A DNA stretch of 64,000 nucleotides from Billgrantia endophytica (GTDB lineage: Bacteria; Pseudomonadota; Gammaproteobacteria; Pseudomonadales; Halomonadaceae), in NCBI RefSeq assembly GCF_002879615.1, contig NZ_PNRF01000017.1:58345-122344 (forward strand), in the 5' to 3' direction. The notes below the pieces were generated by a model. That model was given only the letters and a program-made list of their open reading frames with translations. It was not told the DNA's origin and ran no database searches. Of this stretch, positions 52,988-64,000 are shown piece after piece. The translations under genes and the position numbers were made by a program. The first letter of the stretch is position 1; each line of letters begins with the position of its first letter.

Positions 52988-55039
52988 TCAGCCCAGTAGC
53001 GAACGCAAACCGGCGATGGCGTCCTTGCCACGGGCCTGCTTCTTGTCCGGGTCCTCCCTGTCGGGCTGGCCTTCCCACTCCAGGTCATCCGGCGGCAGTT
53101 CGTCGAGGAAACGGCTGGGAGCGCAGTCCATCAACTCGCCGAAGGCCTTGCGCTGGCGAGCCAGCGTCAGCGTCAGGGTGCGCCGTGCCCGGGTGATGCC
53201 CACATAGGCCAGCCGGCGCTCCTCTTCCACGGTACCGGCCTCGATGGCGTTGCGATGGGGCAGCAGCTCCTCTTCCAGGCCCATCAGGTAGACGTGGGGG
53301 AACTCGAGGCCCTTGGAAGCATGCATGGTGAGCAGTTGCACCCGGTCGGTGTCATCTTCCTCGGCCTGCTGCTCGAGGATATCGCGCAGCACCAGCCGGG
53401 AGATGGCGGCTTCCACCGTATCGGTCTCGGTGTCCTCACTGGCGGTGCTCTCTTCCGGGTCCGCCTGCATCGACTTTTCCAGCTGGTCGATCAGGATCCA
53501 GACATTGGCCATGCGCTTCTCGGCAATGGTCGGCGCGCTGGCATTCTGGTAGAGCCAGGCTTCGTAATCCATCTCGTGCATCATGCCGCGAATGGCGGCA
53601 ATCGCATCGCCCTGGTCCATGCGCTGTCGCACACCGTCGATGAAGTGTGTGAAGCGCCCAAGTCGTTCCACCGCCCGGGCCGGCAGCTGCTGCTCCAGGC
53701 CCAGCTCATGGCAGGCGGCGAACAGCGAAATGCCACGCTCGGTGGCGTAGTTGGCCAGCTTCTCCAGGGTGCCCGGGCCAACCTCGCGGCGCGGCACGTT
53801 GACGATGCGCAGGAAGGCGTTGTCGTCCGCCGGGTTGATCAGCAGTCGCAGGTAGGCCATGGCGTCCTTGATCTCGTTGCGCGAGAAGAAGGAGGTGCCA
53901 CCGGAAAGCTTGTAGGGAATCTGGTAGTGCTGCAGTTTCAGTTCCAGCAGCCGCGCCTGGAAGTTGCCGCGGTAGAGCACCGCGAAGTCGCGCCAGGAGG
54001 CTGACTCCTTGATGCGCCGGGTGAGGATCTCGCTGGCCACCCGCTCGGCCTCGGCCTCCTCGTGACGGTTGACCACCACGCGGATCGCCGCCCCCTGGCC
54101 CATCTCCGACCACAGGGATTTCTCATAGACGTGGGGGTTGTTGGCGATCAGGGTATTGGCCGCACGCAGGATGGTCCCGGTGGAACGGTAGTTCTGTTCC
54201 AGCTTGATCACCTGCAGGCGCGGGAAGTCTTCGCCCAGGGTCACCAGGTTCTCCGGCCGCGCGCCACGCCAGGCGTAGATCGACTGGTCATCGTCGCCCA
54301 CCACGGTGAAGGTCGCTCGCTCGTCCATCAGAAGCTTGACCAGCTGGTACTGGCTGACGTTGGTGTCCTGGTACTCGTCCACCAGCATGTAGTGGATCTT
54401 GCGACGCCAGCGAGCCAACGCCTCGGGGTCATCGCGCAGTAGCACCACCGGTAGCAGGATCAGGTCATCGAAGTCCACGGCATTATAGGCCTTGAGGTGG
54501 CGCACGTAGGCTTCAAAGACACGCGCCGCATACTGCTCGTTCTCGTCCGCCGCGTGGGAAAGCGCCTGGCCGGGCTGTATCAGGTCGTTCTTCCACTCCG
54601 ATATCTGGTGCTGTACCTGGTTGATCTGGTCGGCGTCGACCTGAGCGTCCTTGTTCATCAGATCGCGCAGCAGGGCCTTGGCGTCTTCCGGGTCGAACAG
54701 CGAGAAGCCCGGCTTGTAGCCCAGCGCCTTGAGCTCGGCCCGGATGATGTTGAGGCCCAGGGTGTGGAAGGTCGATACCGTAAGCCCATGTCCCTCCTTG
54801 CCCTTGAGCATCTGCCCCACCCGCTCCTTCATCTCCCGGGCGGCCTTGTTGGTGAAGGTCACCGCGGCAATGCGCCGGGCGCTCATGCCGCATTCCTGGA
54901 CCAGATAGGCGATCTTGGTGGTGATCACGCTGGTCTTGCCGGAGCCGGCCCCGGCCAGCACCAGGCAGGGGCCATCGATATAGCACACCGCCTCTTGCTG
55001 CCGCGGGTTGAGCTTGGCCAGGCGCTGCTTGATCGACAT
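52988..55039 (-). CDS. rep: ATP-dependent DNA helicase Rep
   Basis: The 683-residue UvrD/Rep-family helicase has motif I GAGSGKTS, motif II VDEYQDTN, motif III GDDDQSIYAWRGA, motif IV EQNYRST, TMHASKGLEF (motif V) and VGITRAR (motif VI). The N-terminus (LNPRQQEAVCYIDGPCLVLAGAG) and the acidic insert near 535 fit Rep rather than UvrD. Rep moves 3' to 5' and clears proteins ahead of the replication fork. AGGAG (complement) supports the ATG at 55039. It follows trmL closely. Confidence 0.94.
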   Translation of the reverse strand: MSIKQRLAKLNPRQQEAVCYIDGPCLVLAGAGSGKTSVITTKIAYLVQECGMSARRIAAVTFTNKAAREMKERVGQMLKGKEGHGLTVSTFHTLGLNIIRAELKALGYKPGFSLFDPEDAKALLRDLMNKDAQVDADQINQVQHQISEWKNDLIQPGQALSHAADENEQYAARVFEAYVRHLKAYNAVDFDDLILLPVVLLRDDPEALARWRRKIHYMLVDEYQDTNVSQYQLVKLLMDERATFTVVGDDDQSIYAWRGARPENLVTLGEDFPRLQVIKLEQNYRSTGTILRAANTLIANNPHVYEKSLWSEMGQGAAIRVVVNRHEEAEAERVASEILTRRIKESASWRDFAVLYRGNFQARLLELKLQHYQIPYKLSGGTSFFSRNEIKDAMAYLRLLINPADDNAFLRIVNVPRREVGPGTLEKLANYATERGISLFAACHELGLEQQLPARAVERLGRFTHFIDGVRQRMDQGDAIAAIRGMMHEMDYEAWLYQNASAPTIAEKRMANVWILIDQLEKSMQADPEESTASEDTETDTVEAAISRLVLRDILEQQAEEDDTDRVQLLTMHASKGLEFPHVYLMGLEEELLPHRNAIEAGTVEEERRLAYVGITRARRTLTLTLARQRKAFGELMDCAPSRFLDELPPDDLEWEGQPDREDPDKKQARGKDAIAGLRSLLG

Positions 55040-55042
55040 CAC

Positions 55043-55525
55043 TTACTCCTTGGTGGCGCCATCGAGGGCGCCCCGATAGCCCAACTGGCGCCAGGCCTCG
55101 AACACGACTACCGCACAGGCGTTGGAAAGGTTCAGGCTGCGGCTGCCGGGCAGCATGGGGATACGCAGGCATCGGTCATCCGGCAGGGCATCGAGCATCG
55201 CCTGGGGCAGGCCTCGGGTCTCCGGGCCGAAGACCACGACATCACCGGGGCGGTAGGTTGGCTCATGATAGCCGGTATGCCCCCGGGTCGAGATGGCGAA
55301 TACGCGCGGCGGCGCAAGCGCTTCGAGACATGCCGCCCAATCGCGATGTACCCGCACCGCGGCCCACTCATGGTAGTCGAGCCCGGCACGGCGCAGGCGC
55401 TTGTCGTCGAGCACGAAGCCCAGCGGCTCGACCAGGTGCAGGCGAAAGCCGGTATTGGCGCACAGCCGGATCAGGTTACCCGTATTGGGTGGAATCTCGG
55501 GTTCGAACAGCACGATGTCGAGCAT
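55043..55525 (-). CDS. trmL: tRNA (cytidine/uridine-34 2'-O)-methyltransferase TrmL
   Basis: The 160-residue SPOUT methyltransferase begins [20 protein letters not shown] and ends with the knotted SAM site [24 protein letters not shown]. TrmL methylates the wobble ribose of tRNA-Leu species. The ATG at 55525 matches the family start; an extension to 55552 lacks conservation. It is encoded just upstream of rep on the same strand. Confidence 0.94.
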   Translation of the reverse strand: MLDIVLFEPEIPPNTGNLIRLCANTGFRLHLVEPLGFVLDDKRLRRAGLDYHEWAAVRVHRDWAACLEALAPPRVFAISTRGHTGYHEPTYRPGDVVVFGPETRGLPQAMLDALPDDRCLRIPMLPGSRSLNLSNACAVVVFEAWRQLGYRGALDGATKE

Positions 55526-55594
55526 GGCGGGCCTGCCAGGTGGAACGCACACGGGCCCCCGTAGGGGCCCGCCGGCACAGAAAAAGGAGTCGGG

Positions 55595-56167
55595 TCAGAA
55601 ACTCAGGCGCACGCCGACCTGCGCACCCCGGTCCAGCGTGCGGGTACCACGGTCATTGTCGAAATCGGCTGCCGACTGACGCAGACCCACATAGCCATCC
55701 ACGTTGGGCGTGAAGGAGTAGCGTGCCCGTATACCCACTTCATAGCCGTCATCCAGGTCGCTGCTGGTCACGACGCTTGGCGTATAGAAACCGTACCCGC
55801 CCACCGAGACATCGGGCATCTGCGGCAGGTAGACATACCCGTAGCCACCCAGGCCCAGGCCGCCACCGTTGCCGTAGTCGGTATCGTACTGGGTCCAGCG
55901 AGCCCCCACGCCGACATCCCGGTCGCGGTTGCGCTGCACGCCCAGCAGTTGGGCATGGTATATCGTCGCATCGTCACGGTAATCGCTGTGGAGCACGCCG
56001 CCCCCCAGGGCGATACCGTGAGCCAGCTCGCCGTTCGCCTCGAACTGCACGGCATCGGGGCCCAGGTTCAGGTCCAGACTGCTGGATGCGGCATGCGCCC
56101 CGGTCGTAACCAGCAGGGCGCCGCCTACCAGGGTGGCAAGGGCAAGCTGTCTGGTGAGGGTTTTCAT
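55595..56167 (-). CDS. YfaZ family outer-membrane protein
   Basis: The 190-residue protein has a signal peptide (cleavage near AHAASSS), then alternating hydrophobic beta strands, and ends in Phe (GVRLSF), as outer-membrane beta-barrels do. The pattern SSSLDLNLGPDAVQFEANGEL and the many Gly/Tyr residues match YfaZ-like predicted porins. AAGGAGT before the ATG at 56167 fixes the start. It is preceded by pyrE, with 43 bases between. Its substrate is unknown. Confidence 0.8.
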   Translation of the reverse strand: MKTLTRQLALATLVGGALLVTTGAHAASSSLDLNLGPDAVQFEANGELAHGIALGGGVLHSDYRDDATIYHAQLLGVQRNRDRDVGVGARWTQYDTDYGNGGGLGLGGYGYVYLPQMPDVSVGGYGFYTPSVVTSSDLDDGYEVGIRARYSFTPNVDGYVGLRQSAADFDNDRGTRTLDRGAQVGVRLSF

Positions 56168-56210
56168 CGAACACTCCTTAATGAGATATACGCGATCTCG
56201 CTTCCAGAAT

Positions 56211-56879
56211 CTAATCGACAACGACACCGTAACGGGCACGGTAGTCGTGGATGGCCGCTGCGTGACTCCTGAACGCCTCACCTCCCTGCTCTTCAAGATA
56301 GGCGAGTACCATATCCAACGTCACGATGCTGATGACCGGCATGCCATAACGGACCTCGACTTCCTGGATCGCGCTCTGCTCGCCGGCCCCACGCTCCTGA
56401 CGGTCCAGGGCAATGACCACGCCGGCCGCCGTGGCGCCAGCGGCCTCGATCAGCGCCATGACGTCACGGATGGCGGTGCCGGCGGTGATGACATCATCAA
56501 TGATAAGGATACGCCCGGCCAGCTCGGCACCGACGATATTGCCGCCCTCGCCGTGATCCTTGGCCTCCTTGCGGTTGAACGCGAAGGGCAGGTCACGGCC
56601 GTGGTGATCGGCCAGGGCCACCGCCGTGGCGGCCGCCAGGGGGATACCCTTGTAGGCCGGGCCGAACAGCACATCGACCGGAAGGCCGCTCGCTTCGATG
56701 GCGCTGGCATAGAAACGGCCCAGGCGAGAGAGGGCACCGCCGCTGCGAAACAGGCCGGCATTGAAGAAATAGGGACTGACACGGCCTGACTTGAGGGCGA
56801 ATTCACCGAACGTCAGCACCCCTTGATCGATGGCGAAACGGATGAACTCTCGCTGGTAGGCTTGCATGCTGGCCGACAC
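56211..56879 (-). CDS. pyrE: Orotate phosphoribosyltransferase
   Basis: The 222-residue type I PRTase has the 5-phosphoribosyl-diphosphate-binding motif [13 protein letters not shown] (about 122-134), PYFFNAGLF near residue 36 and the conserved [11 protein letters not shown]. It makes orotidine 5'-phosphate in pyrimidine synthesis. The GTG at 56879 has GAGGGA upstream; the ATG at 56867 is a possible alternative. It is divergent from crc, the arrangement seen in pseudomonads. Confidence 0.95.
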   Translation of the reverse strand: MSASMQAYQREFIRFAIDQGVLTFGEFALKSGRVSPYFFNAGLFRSGGALSRLGRFYASAIEASGLPVDVLFGPAYKGIPLAAATAVALADHHGRDLPFAFNRKEAKDHGEGGNIVGAELAGRILIIDDVITAGTAIRDVMALIEAAGATAAGVVIALDRQERGAGEQSAIQEVEVRYGMPVISIVTLDMVLAYLEEQGGEAFRSHAAAIHDYRARYGVVVD

Positions 56880-56950
56880 GTACTTCCCTCGTTACACATA
56901 AGCCCGAAATCAGGCAGCCTATGCTTTATCATGTTTATCAATACGGGCCA

Positions 56951-56981
56951 TTTACCCAAACGTCGAAACGTCGGGTATCAT
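56951..56981 (+). promoter_or_regulatory. Possible crc promoter
   Basis: TATCAT at 56976-56981 with TTTACC at 56951-56956 (spacer 19 bases) is the best promoter-like pair before crc. A short tandem AACGTCG repeat lies between the boxes. Confidence 0.3.
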
Positions 56982-57008
56982 ACACGCGCGACGTCAAAGG
57001 GACCATGT

Positions 57009-57776
57009 ATGAAAATTGCCACCATCAATGTCAACGGTATCCGCGAGGCAGTCGGCCGAGGCTTCCTCGACTGGCTGGCCGAGCAGGACGCCGATGTCAT
57101 CTGCGTCCAGAACCTCAAGGCCAAGAGCTTTGAGCTCGACGACAGTATTCTTTACCCGGAAGGCTACGAAGGCTATTTCCTGGATGCCGAGCAGGACGGA
57201 CTCTCCGGCGTGGGCATCTACTGCCGCAAGATTCCCAAGGCCATCATGTATGGCCTCGGCTTTCCCCAGTGCGACAATGAGGCCCGCTTCCTTCAAGCCG
57301 ATTACGACCGCTTCAGCATCGTCAGCTTCCTGATGCCCGACGGCAGCGACTACGCCGCCAAGCAGGCCTTCATGGCCCAGTATCAGGAATACCTGTCCAA
57401 GATGGCTCGCAAGCGCCGCGAATACATCATCTGCGGCACCTGGCACATCGCCCACAAGACCATCGACCTGGCCAACTGGGCCGATAACCAGGCCACCCCG
57501 GGCTTCAAGCCCGAGGAGCGTGCCTGGATGGATCAGATATTCGGCCCCACCGGTTTCATCGACACCTTCCGTGAGATCAACCGCGATGCCGGTGAATACA
57601 CCTGGTGGCCCGAACTCGACCAGGAAGTACCGCGTTCCCGGCAGGAGGGGTGGCGTATCGATTACCAGATCGTCGGACCCAACCTGCGCCGGCACGTGAC
57701 GGATGCGTGGATCGACTACGACGCCACCTTCAGCGAATTTGCCCCGCTGTTCGTGGAGTACGACCTGACGCTCTGA
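57009..57776 (+). CDS. crc: Catabolite repression control protein Crc (ExoIII-fold)
   Basis: The 255-residue protein has the exonuclease III/EEP fold (TINVNGIREAV start, RREYIICGTWHIAHK, ERAWMDQIFGPTGF, GWRIDYQIV) but lacks nuclease residues. The metal-binding Glu is Asn35 (VQNLKA), the GDxN motif is Gly-Thr-Trp-His (143-146), and the final catalytic His region reads SEFAPLF. These losses are typical of Crc, which with Hfq represses translation of catabolic mRNAs. It sits opposite pyrE, as in Pseudomonas. AAGGGA supports the start at 57009. Confidence 0.9.
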   Translation: MKIATINVNGIREAVGRGFLDWLAEQDADVICVQNLKAKSFELDDSILYPEGYEGYFLDAEQDGLSGVGIYCRKIPKAIMYGLGFPQCDNEARFLQADYDRFSIVSFLMPDGSDYAAKQAFMAQYQEYLSKMARKRREYIICGTWHIAHKTIDLANWADNQATPGFKPEERAWMDQIFGPTGFIDTFREINRDAGEYTWWPELDQEVPRSRQEGWRIDYQIVGPNLRRHVTDAWIDYDATFSEFAPLFVEYDLTL

Positions 57777-57810
57777 GTCCCGCCCTTCGTCGCCATCCGG
57801 CCCCGGCCGG

Positions 57811-57850
57811 AACGCTTCGCGCCGGCCCTGTGGCCGGCGCGAAGCGTTTT
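57811..57850. terminator. Bidirectional-type terminator between crc and rph
   Basis: AACGCTTCGCGCCGGCC (57811-57827) pairs perfectly with GGCCGGCGCGAAGCGTT (57832-57848) around CTGT, and TTTT closes it on the plus strand. A 17-bp stem between convergent genes is a strong terminator for crc and probably also serves rph. Confidence 0.85.
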
Positions 57851-57882
57851 CAGTCAATGCCCATGCCGCGATAGCGGCCTGC

Positions 57883-58620
57883 TCAGGTCGGGATGCCCAG
57901 CGCCTCACGCTGGTGGGCAAAGAGCTCGGCCCCGGCGCCTTCGGCAAGGTCGAGCATGGCGTTGAGTTCATTCCGCGAGAAGGTGCCCGCCTCGGCGGTC
58001 CCCTGCACTTCGATCAGCCCCGCCGACTCGGCCATCACCACGTTCATGTCGGTATCGGCGCCGCTATCCTCGGGATAGTCCAGGTCCACCACCGGCACGC
58101 CCTTGAAAATACCCACCGATACCGAACTGACCAGTTGCACGAAGGGGTCGCCCTTGATCATCTTCTTGCGCTGCAGGTAACGGATGGCATCGATCAACGC
58201 CACGCAGCCGCCGGTGATCGAAGCCGTGCGGGTGCCGCCATCGGCCTGGATGACGTCACAGTCCACGGTAATGGTGAACTCCCCCAGCTTCTTGAGATTC
58301 ACGGCGGCCCGCAACGAGCGACCGATCAACCGCTGGATCTCCAGGGTACGGCCGCCCTGCTTGCCCCGGGCAGCTTCACGGCCACCCCGGGTATGGGTGG
58401 CGCGGGGCAGCATGCCGTATTCGGCCGTCACCCAGCCTTGCCCCTTGCCGCGCAACCACCGCGGCACTCCGGCTTCCACACTGGCGTTGCACAACACCTT
58501 GGTATCGCCGAACTCCACCAGCACGGAACCCTCGGCATGACGCGTGTAGTCACGGGTCAGACGGATTTCGCGGGGCTGCTCGGGGCGGCGGCCGCTGGGG
58601 CGCTTGAAATTGGAAGCCAT
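57883..58620 (-). CDS. rph: Ribonuclease PH
   Basis: The 245-residue phosphorolytic exoribonuclease matches RNase [51 protein letters not shown] and [18 protein letters not shown]. It trims tRNA 3' ends. The ATG at 58620 is the family start; upstream frames are open but unconserved. It is divergent from yicC, a common arrangement in gammaproteobacteria. Confidence 0.96.
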   Translation of the reverse strand: MASNFKRPSGRRPEQPREIRLTRDYTRHAEGSVLVEFGDTKVLCNASVEAGVPRWLRGKGQGWVTAEYGMLPRATHTRGGREAARGKQGGRTLEIQRLIGRSLRAAVNLKKLGEFTITVDCDVIQADGGTRTASITGGCVALIDAIRYLQRKKMIKGDPFVQLVSSVSVGIFKGVPVVDLDYPEDSGADTDMNVVMAESAGLIEVQGTAEAGTFSRNELNAMLDLAEGAGAELFAHQREALGIPT

Positions 58621-58807
58621 ACTACCTCTCGGGAGACGATGAAATGGAAGCGGTGAAAAGGCTCGCAACGCCTGATCGCGCAGGCGGGCAAGCATCGGAA
58701 TGGCTGCCATTCTACACGGCAGGCCCACCGAATCGGTTACACTTCCGCCTGACATTTCGATGGGCGGCGGTTCACGCCACCGCCACCCGCTGAACAGGGG
58801 AGTCTCC

Positions 58808-59689
58808 ATGGCTGACCGCAACACCAGAGTTCACAGCATGACCGCCTTTGCCCGCCAGAGCCGAGAGGCCGAGTGGGGCAGCCTGCAACTGGAGCTTCGC
58901 TCGGTGAACCAGCGCTACCTGGAGCCTAACTTCCGGCTGCCCGAGGCCTTGCGCGACCTGGAACCCGCTTTCCGCGAGATGCTGCGTTCCCGGCTGGCAA
59001 GAGGCAAGGTGGAGTGCAACCTGCGTTTCGAGCCGACCAGCGTGGCCGAGACACTGGCCGTCAACCATGTACGACTCACTGCCCTGGCCGAGGCACTCGG
59101 TGAGGTCCGGGAAGCCCTGCCGCAGGCCCCGATGCCCGATGCCCTGGCGCTGCTCGACCACCCCGGCGTGCTCGACGCCCAGGGAGTGGACCTGGATGCC
59201 GTAAAGGCCGAGGCCACCGCACTGTTCCAGGCGGCCCTGAGCGAGCTGATCGAGACCCGCGCACGCGAGGGTGAAAAGCTGGCGGCACTGATCCGGGAGC
59301 GTCTCACCGGTGTGGCCGAACAGGTAGCCGAGGTGCGCCGCCTGATGCCGACGATACTGGAGCGCCAACGCACCCAGTTGCTGGAGCGGCTCGAAGCGGT
59401 CAAGGCCGAGCTGGACCCTCAGCGCCTGGAAGCCGAACTGGTGCTGCTGGCCCAGAAGGCCGATGTCGACGAGGAACTCGACCGCCTGGTGACCCACGTG
59501 GCCGAAGTGGAGCGCCAACTGGGCCAGAAAGGCCCCATGGGCCGCCGCCTGGACTTCCTGATGCAGGAGCTCAACCGCGAAGCCAACACCCTCTCGTCGA
59601 AGTCCGTGGTGGCCAACACCACCCGCTGCGCGGTAGAGCTGAAAGTACTGATCGAGCAGATGAGAGAGCAGATTCAGAATATCGAGTGA
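58808..59689 (+). CDS. yicC: YicC family endoribonuclease
   Basis: The 293-residue protein matches Yic[36 protein letters not shown] and the C-terminal [23 protein letters not shown]. YicC-family proteins are reported to act on small RNAs such as RyhB in E. coli. GGGGAG at 58796-58801 supports the ATG at 58808. It is divergent from rph. Confidence 0.93.
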   Translation: MADRNTRVHSMTAFARQSREAEWGSLQLELRSVNQRYLEPNFRLPEALRDLEPAFREMLRSRLARGKVECNLRFEPTSVAETLAVNHVRLTALAEALGEVREALPQAPMPDALALLDHPGVLDAQGVDLDAVKAEATALFQAALSELIETRAREGEKLAALIRERLTGVAEQVAEVRRLMPTILERQRTQLLERLEAVKAELDPQRLEAELVLLAQKADVDEELDRLVTHVAEVERQLGQKGPMGRRLDFLMQELNREANTLSSKSVVANTTRCAVELKVLIEQMREQIQNIE

Positions 59690-59767
59690 TGTCCAAGCAA
59701 CTCCCATGATGCACATAACACACTGAGATTAAATAATTTCAACACATCATTATTAGTCCATTAGCGT

Positions 59768-59901
59768 TCAGCAATATCCAGGAAGGTGGCGGCTAGCGGC
59801 CGCCCAACCATACATGGGAAAGGACACGCTGAACCGAGCCACCGCCAAGCCGATCAGCGGCTTGGTCAGAAGCTGGCTGGCGAGGCGCGTCAGCTTGACC
59901 A

Positions 59902-59902
<1 letters not shown>
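59768..59902 (-). other. Small open frame overlapping the pyk stop, not assigned
   Basis: An ATG overlapping the pyruvate kinase TGA (TGATG) opens a 44-codon frame (MVKLTRLASQLLTKPLIGLA start). It could be a translationally coupled small protein or a decayed gene start. A hairpin CCAAGCCG/CGGCTTGG at 59845-59865 lies inside it. No family is recognised. Confidence 0.25.
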
Positions 59903-61568
<1,666 letters not shown>

Positions 61569-61593
61569 TCAGCAGGTGGTTAGCAAGCGATGA

Positions 61594-63753
61594 TCAAACC
61601 GAGGCCTTGTGCTTGACCTTGAGGGAAGCCGACTGCCACAGGAAGACCAGCCCCCCGATACCCAGGCCGACCAGGTCGGTCATCCAGCCGCCGGCGATCA
61701 TCGACAGGGCCGCTGCCAACAGCAGGACACGCTGCACGAGGTTGGCCGCACCGTTGAGGAACCACCCCTGCACGGCGGCGGCCAGCAGATAGATGCCCAT
61801 CCCGGCGGTGACGACAACCCGCAGGATCTGCATCCAGGTGCCTTCCATCAGCAGGGCCGGGCTGTAGAAGAACATGAAGGGCACGATGAAGGCGGCCAGG
61901 CCGAACTTGAAGGAGGTCAGGGCCGTTTTCAGCGGGTCCGTGTTGGCGATGGCGGCGGCGGCATAGCCCGCCAGTGCGACCGGTGGCGTTATCGCCGAGA
62001 GCACGGCGTAGTAGAACACGAAGAAGTGGGCGACCAGCGGCGGGATGCCGATCTGCTGCAGGCCGGGTGCGACCACCGAGGCGGCGACGGCGTAGGCCGC
62101 GGTGGTGGGCATGCCCATGCCGAGCAGGATGCTGATGCACATGGCGAAGAACAGTGCCATCAGGTGGCTGGTATCGGCAATACCCAGCAGCATGGAGGCG
62201 AAGCGGGCACCGACACCGGTCAGCGAAATGACCCCGACGATGATACCGGCACAGGCACATACCGCGATCAGCGGGATCGCCATGCGCGCACCAAGGGACA
62301 ACGCGTTGAGCAGTGCCCTGGGGCCCATCCAGTGCGGGGTGAACCAGGAGACCACGGCGGCACTGATCATGGCCAGGGTGCCGGCGCGAATCACCGAGTA
62401 ACCCATGAAGAGGGTACCGATCAGGATGACGATGGGCAGGAACAGGTAGGCCTGCTTGACCATCTTGCGGAAGACCGGCAGTTCATCCTTGGACATGCCC
62501 AGCATGCCATCACGGCGCGCTTCCAGATCGACCATCATGTAGATGGAAAGGAAATAGAGCCCGGCGGGAATCAGTGCGGCAATGGCAATTTCGGTATAGG
62601 GAATGCCGGTGATCTCGGCCATGATGAAGGCGCCGGCACCCATGATCGGCGGCACGATCTGGCCACCGGTGGAGGCGGCGGCCTCGATGCCGCCGGCGCT
62701 GCGCGGATGGTAGCCGACCTTCTTCATCAGCGGGATGGTGAGTGAACCGGTGGCCACCACGTTGCCGGCGGAGGTACCGTTGATCATGCCCATCAGGCCG
62801 GAGGCGAAGACCGCCACCTTGGCCGGGCCGCCCCGTGCACGGCCGGCGGCGGCGAACGCGAAGTTGATGAAGTAGTCGCCGACCCTGGAAGCCTGCAGGA
62901 AGGCGGCGAAGGTGATGAAGAGAATGATATAGGTCGACGACACGGCGGTGGTCGGGCCGAGAATGCCGTTGTCGGTGTAGAGATAGGTGAAGAAGCGCGA
63001 GAAGGAGTACCCGCGATGTTCGAGCAGGCCCGGCAGGTAGGGCCCGGCAAAGGCATAGATCAGGAAGACGCCGGTGATGAGGATCAGAGCCAAGCCAGCC
63101 ACACGACGGGTCAATTCCATGATCAGGGCCACACCCACGGCGGCGATCATGAATTCGGTCTGCCCGGCAAAGGGGGTGCCGGCGGCCATGCGCCAGCGAT
63201 TCAGTACCAGAACCAGATAGGCGGCAACGAGGATCGAGGCAATGATCAGGATCGCGTCGGCCCAGTGGATGGAGCGGCTGGAGCTGCGCCATATCCAGCT
63301 GCTGACCAGGGCGATGGCGGTGGCGCCGGCCAGCGACCAGCTCAGGTGCACGACGAGCCAGTTGGCGGGCGGCGTGCCGGTTTCGCGCATGTACCAGGCG
63401 TAAAGCGTGCAAAAGACGGCGTAGCCGATGGCAGCGACCGCGGGAATCAGGGCGAACCATTCGACGCGGTTGATACGAACCTCACCGGGGCTGCGATCGA
63501 GCGTCATGGCCGCGGTGATGGCGAAGCCGACGGCAAGGCCGCCCGCGACGTGAATGATACGGAATGTCCAGGTCTCGATGGGTGAGACGTTGAGCGCATA
63601 GAGGTGCATGGCCGTGAACAGCACACAGGCGGCAAACACCGTCTGGCCGAGCAGGCCCGAGAGCACGCGCTCGTTGTGGGCGATGGGGATGTCGGCAACC
63701 CCATCAGTGCCGACTTTGGCAGCGGCTTCGTTGGGTTGGGTTTCGTGAGTCAT
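61594..63753 (-). CDS. TRAP transporter permease, fused DctQM (TAXI type)
   Basis: The 719-residue protein combines a small DctQ-like domain (about 30-190, four membrane helices) with a large DctM domain (about 210-700). The latter has GTSAGNVVATGSLTIPLMKK and GGIEAAASTGGQIVPPIMGAGAF, the signature of the 4TM/12TM fusion found with TAXI binding proteins. It imports organic acids using an ion gradient. The binding-protein gene lies just upstream on the same strand. Distance to pyk is about 216 bp and includes the enolase relic. Confidence 0.93.
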   Translation of the reverse strand: MTHETQPNEAAAKVGTDGVADIPIAHNERVLSGLLGQTVFAACVLFTAMHLYALNVSPIETWTFRIIHVAGGLAVGFAITAAMTLDRSPGEVRINRVEWFALIPAVAAIGYAVFCTLYAWYMRETGTPPANWLVVHLSWSLAGATAIALVSSWIWRSSSRSIHWADAILIIASILVAAYLVLVLNRWRMAAGTPFAGQTEFMIAAVGVALIMELTRRVAGLALILITGVFLIYAFAGPYLPGLLEHRGYSFSRFFTYLYTDNGILGPTTAVSSTYIILFITFAAFLQASRVGDYFINFAFAAAGRARGGPAKVAVFASGLMGMINGTSAGNVVATGSLTIPLMKKVGYHPRSAGGIEAAASTGGQIVPPIMGAGAFIMAEITGIPYTEIAIAALIPAGLYFLSIYMMVDLEARRDGMLGMSKDELPVFRKMVKQAYLFLPIVILIGTLFMGYSVIRAGTLAMISAAVVSWFTPHWMGPRALLNALSLGARMAIPLIAVCACAGIIVGVISLTGVGARFASMLLGIADTSHLMALFFAMCISILLGMGMPTTAAYAVAASVVAPGLQQIGIPPLVAHFFVFYYAVLSAITPPVALAGYAAAAIANTDPLKTALTSFKFGLAAFIVPFMFFYSPALLMEGTWMQILRVVVTAGMGIYLLAAAVQGWFLNGAANLVQRVLLLAAALSMIAGGWMTDLVGLGIGGLVFLWQSASLKVKHKASV

Positions 63754-63844
63754 ACCGGAATGCCTAGGAGGTTACGGATGCCTGCGCAGAAGCGAGGCGT
63801 TGACGCCGGCCCGGAGACCGGCGTCGATGTCGCGTTGCGGAGGA

Positions 63845-64000
63845 TCAGCCGCGCAGGTCTTCCGGAATGTCGTAGCCCTGCTCCTCGAACCAGCGCACGG
63901 CGCCCGGGTGCCAAGGCAGGAAGGAGTTGTATTCGAAGTTTTCGGGCAGCGTCTCGACCGCGGCGCCGTGGATCTGCACCATGCGGTCGTGGTTTTCCAT
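63845..64000 (-). CDS. TAXI-family TRAP substrate-binding protein, C-terminal part
   Basis: A frame open to the window edge ends in TGA at 63845-63847. The visible 51 residues include LPWHPGAVRWFEEQGYDIP, the usual ending of TAXI binding proteins. It would feed substrate to the fused permease encoded 91 bases downstream. The substrate cannot be told from this fragment. Confidence 0.85.
   Translation of the reverse strand: MENHDRMVQIHGAAVETLPENFEYNSFLPWHPGAVRWFEEQGYDIPEDLRG

Overview
The window is dense, high-GC bacterial chromosome, about 63-65% GC by eye. It most resembles a halophilic gammaproteobacterium of the Halomonas type. Grounds for this are many Asp/Glu-rich proteins, a Pseudomonas-like AmiE and Crc, several TRAP and TctABC carboxylate transporters, and typical gammaproteobacterial housekeeping genes (rep, trmL, pyrE, rph, yicC, pyk). 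Genus assignment is inference. No rRNA, CRISPR array, intact insertion sequence or prophage was seen.

Layout. 1-5.5 kb: the end of a membrane-bound respiratory formate dehydrogenase operon (beta and gamma subunits, fdhE), then the complete selenocysteine apparatus selA-selB-selC (tRNA-Sec). 5.6-13.7 kb: an AsmA-family protein, a KdgK-type sugar kinase, an ABC-transporter gene relic, a small DUF1127 protein with a Cys-x2-Cys tail, an MFS exporter, and a GntR regulator divergent from a fumarylacetoacetate-hydrolase-family gene. 13.9-17.6 kb: a tripartite tricarboxylate transporter (tctC, then a tctA-tctB fusion) and a peroxiredoxin. 17.6-31.1 kb: an amide/urea block made of formamidase fmdA-fmdB, the AAA+ protein amiB, amidase amiE and urtEDCBA on the minus strand, facing a plus-strand two-component system. 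The kinase of that system has an NCS1 permease-like sensor domain, and its partner is a LuxR-type response regulator. 31.2-38.5 kb: a ModE-like regulator divergent from a soluble NAD-dependent formate dehydrogenase operon (fdsGBA-fdhD-fdsD). 38.5-46.6 kb: a Dpp-type ABC transporter, a GntR regulator and an allophanate hydrolase, preceded by large operator-like palindromes. 46.6-48.4 kb: island-like debris (truncated RelE/ParE toxin, Xre-ImmA metallopeptidase) against the 3' end of tRNA-Arg(CCG). 48.4-61.4 kb: two unknown membrane proteins, lhgO, a two-domain cytochrome c5, rep, trmL, a YfaZ-like porin, pyrE, crc, rph, yicC and pyk, with a decayed enolase relic at the pyk start. 61.6-64 kb: a fused TRAP (TAXI-type) permease and the end of its binding protein.

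How the parts may work together. Amides and urea would enter through UrtABCDE and be cleaved by AmiE and FmdA. Formamide cleavage gives ammonia plus formate, which either formate dehydrogenase could oxidise (to quinones through Fdo or to NADH through Fds). The most interesting candidate is a regulatory circuit. Near-identical 16-bp dyads with the 7-2-7 geometry used by NarL/LuxR-type regulators lie upstream of urtA (26672-26687) and of fmdA (19337-19352). The transporter-like sensor kinase and LuxR-type regulator are encoded right beside the first site. That the regulator binds these dyads is a hypothesis from sequence alone.
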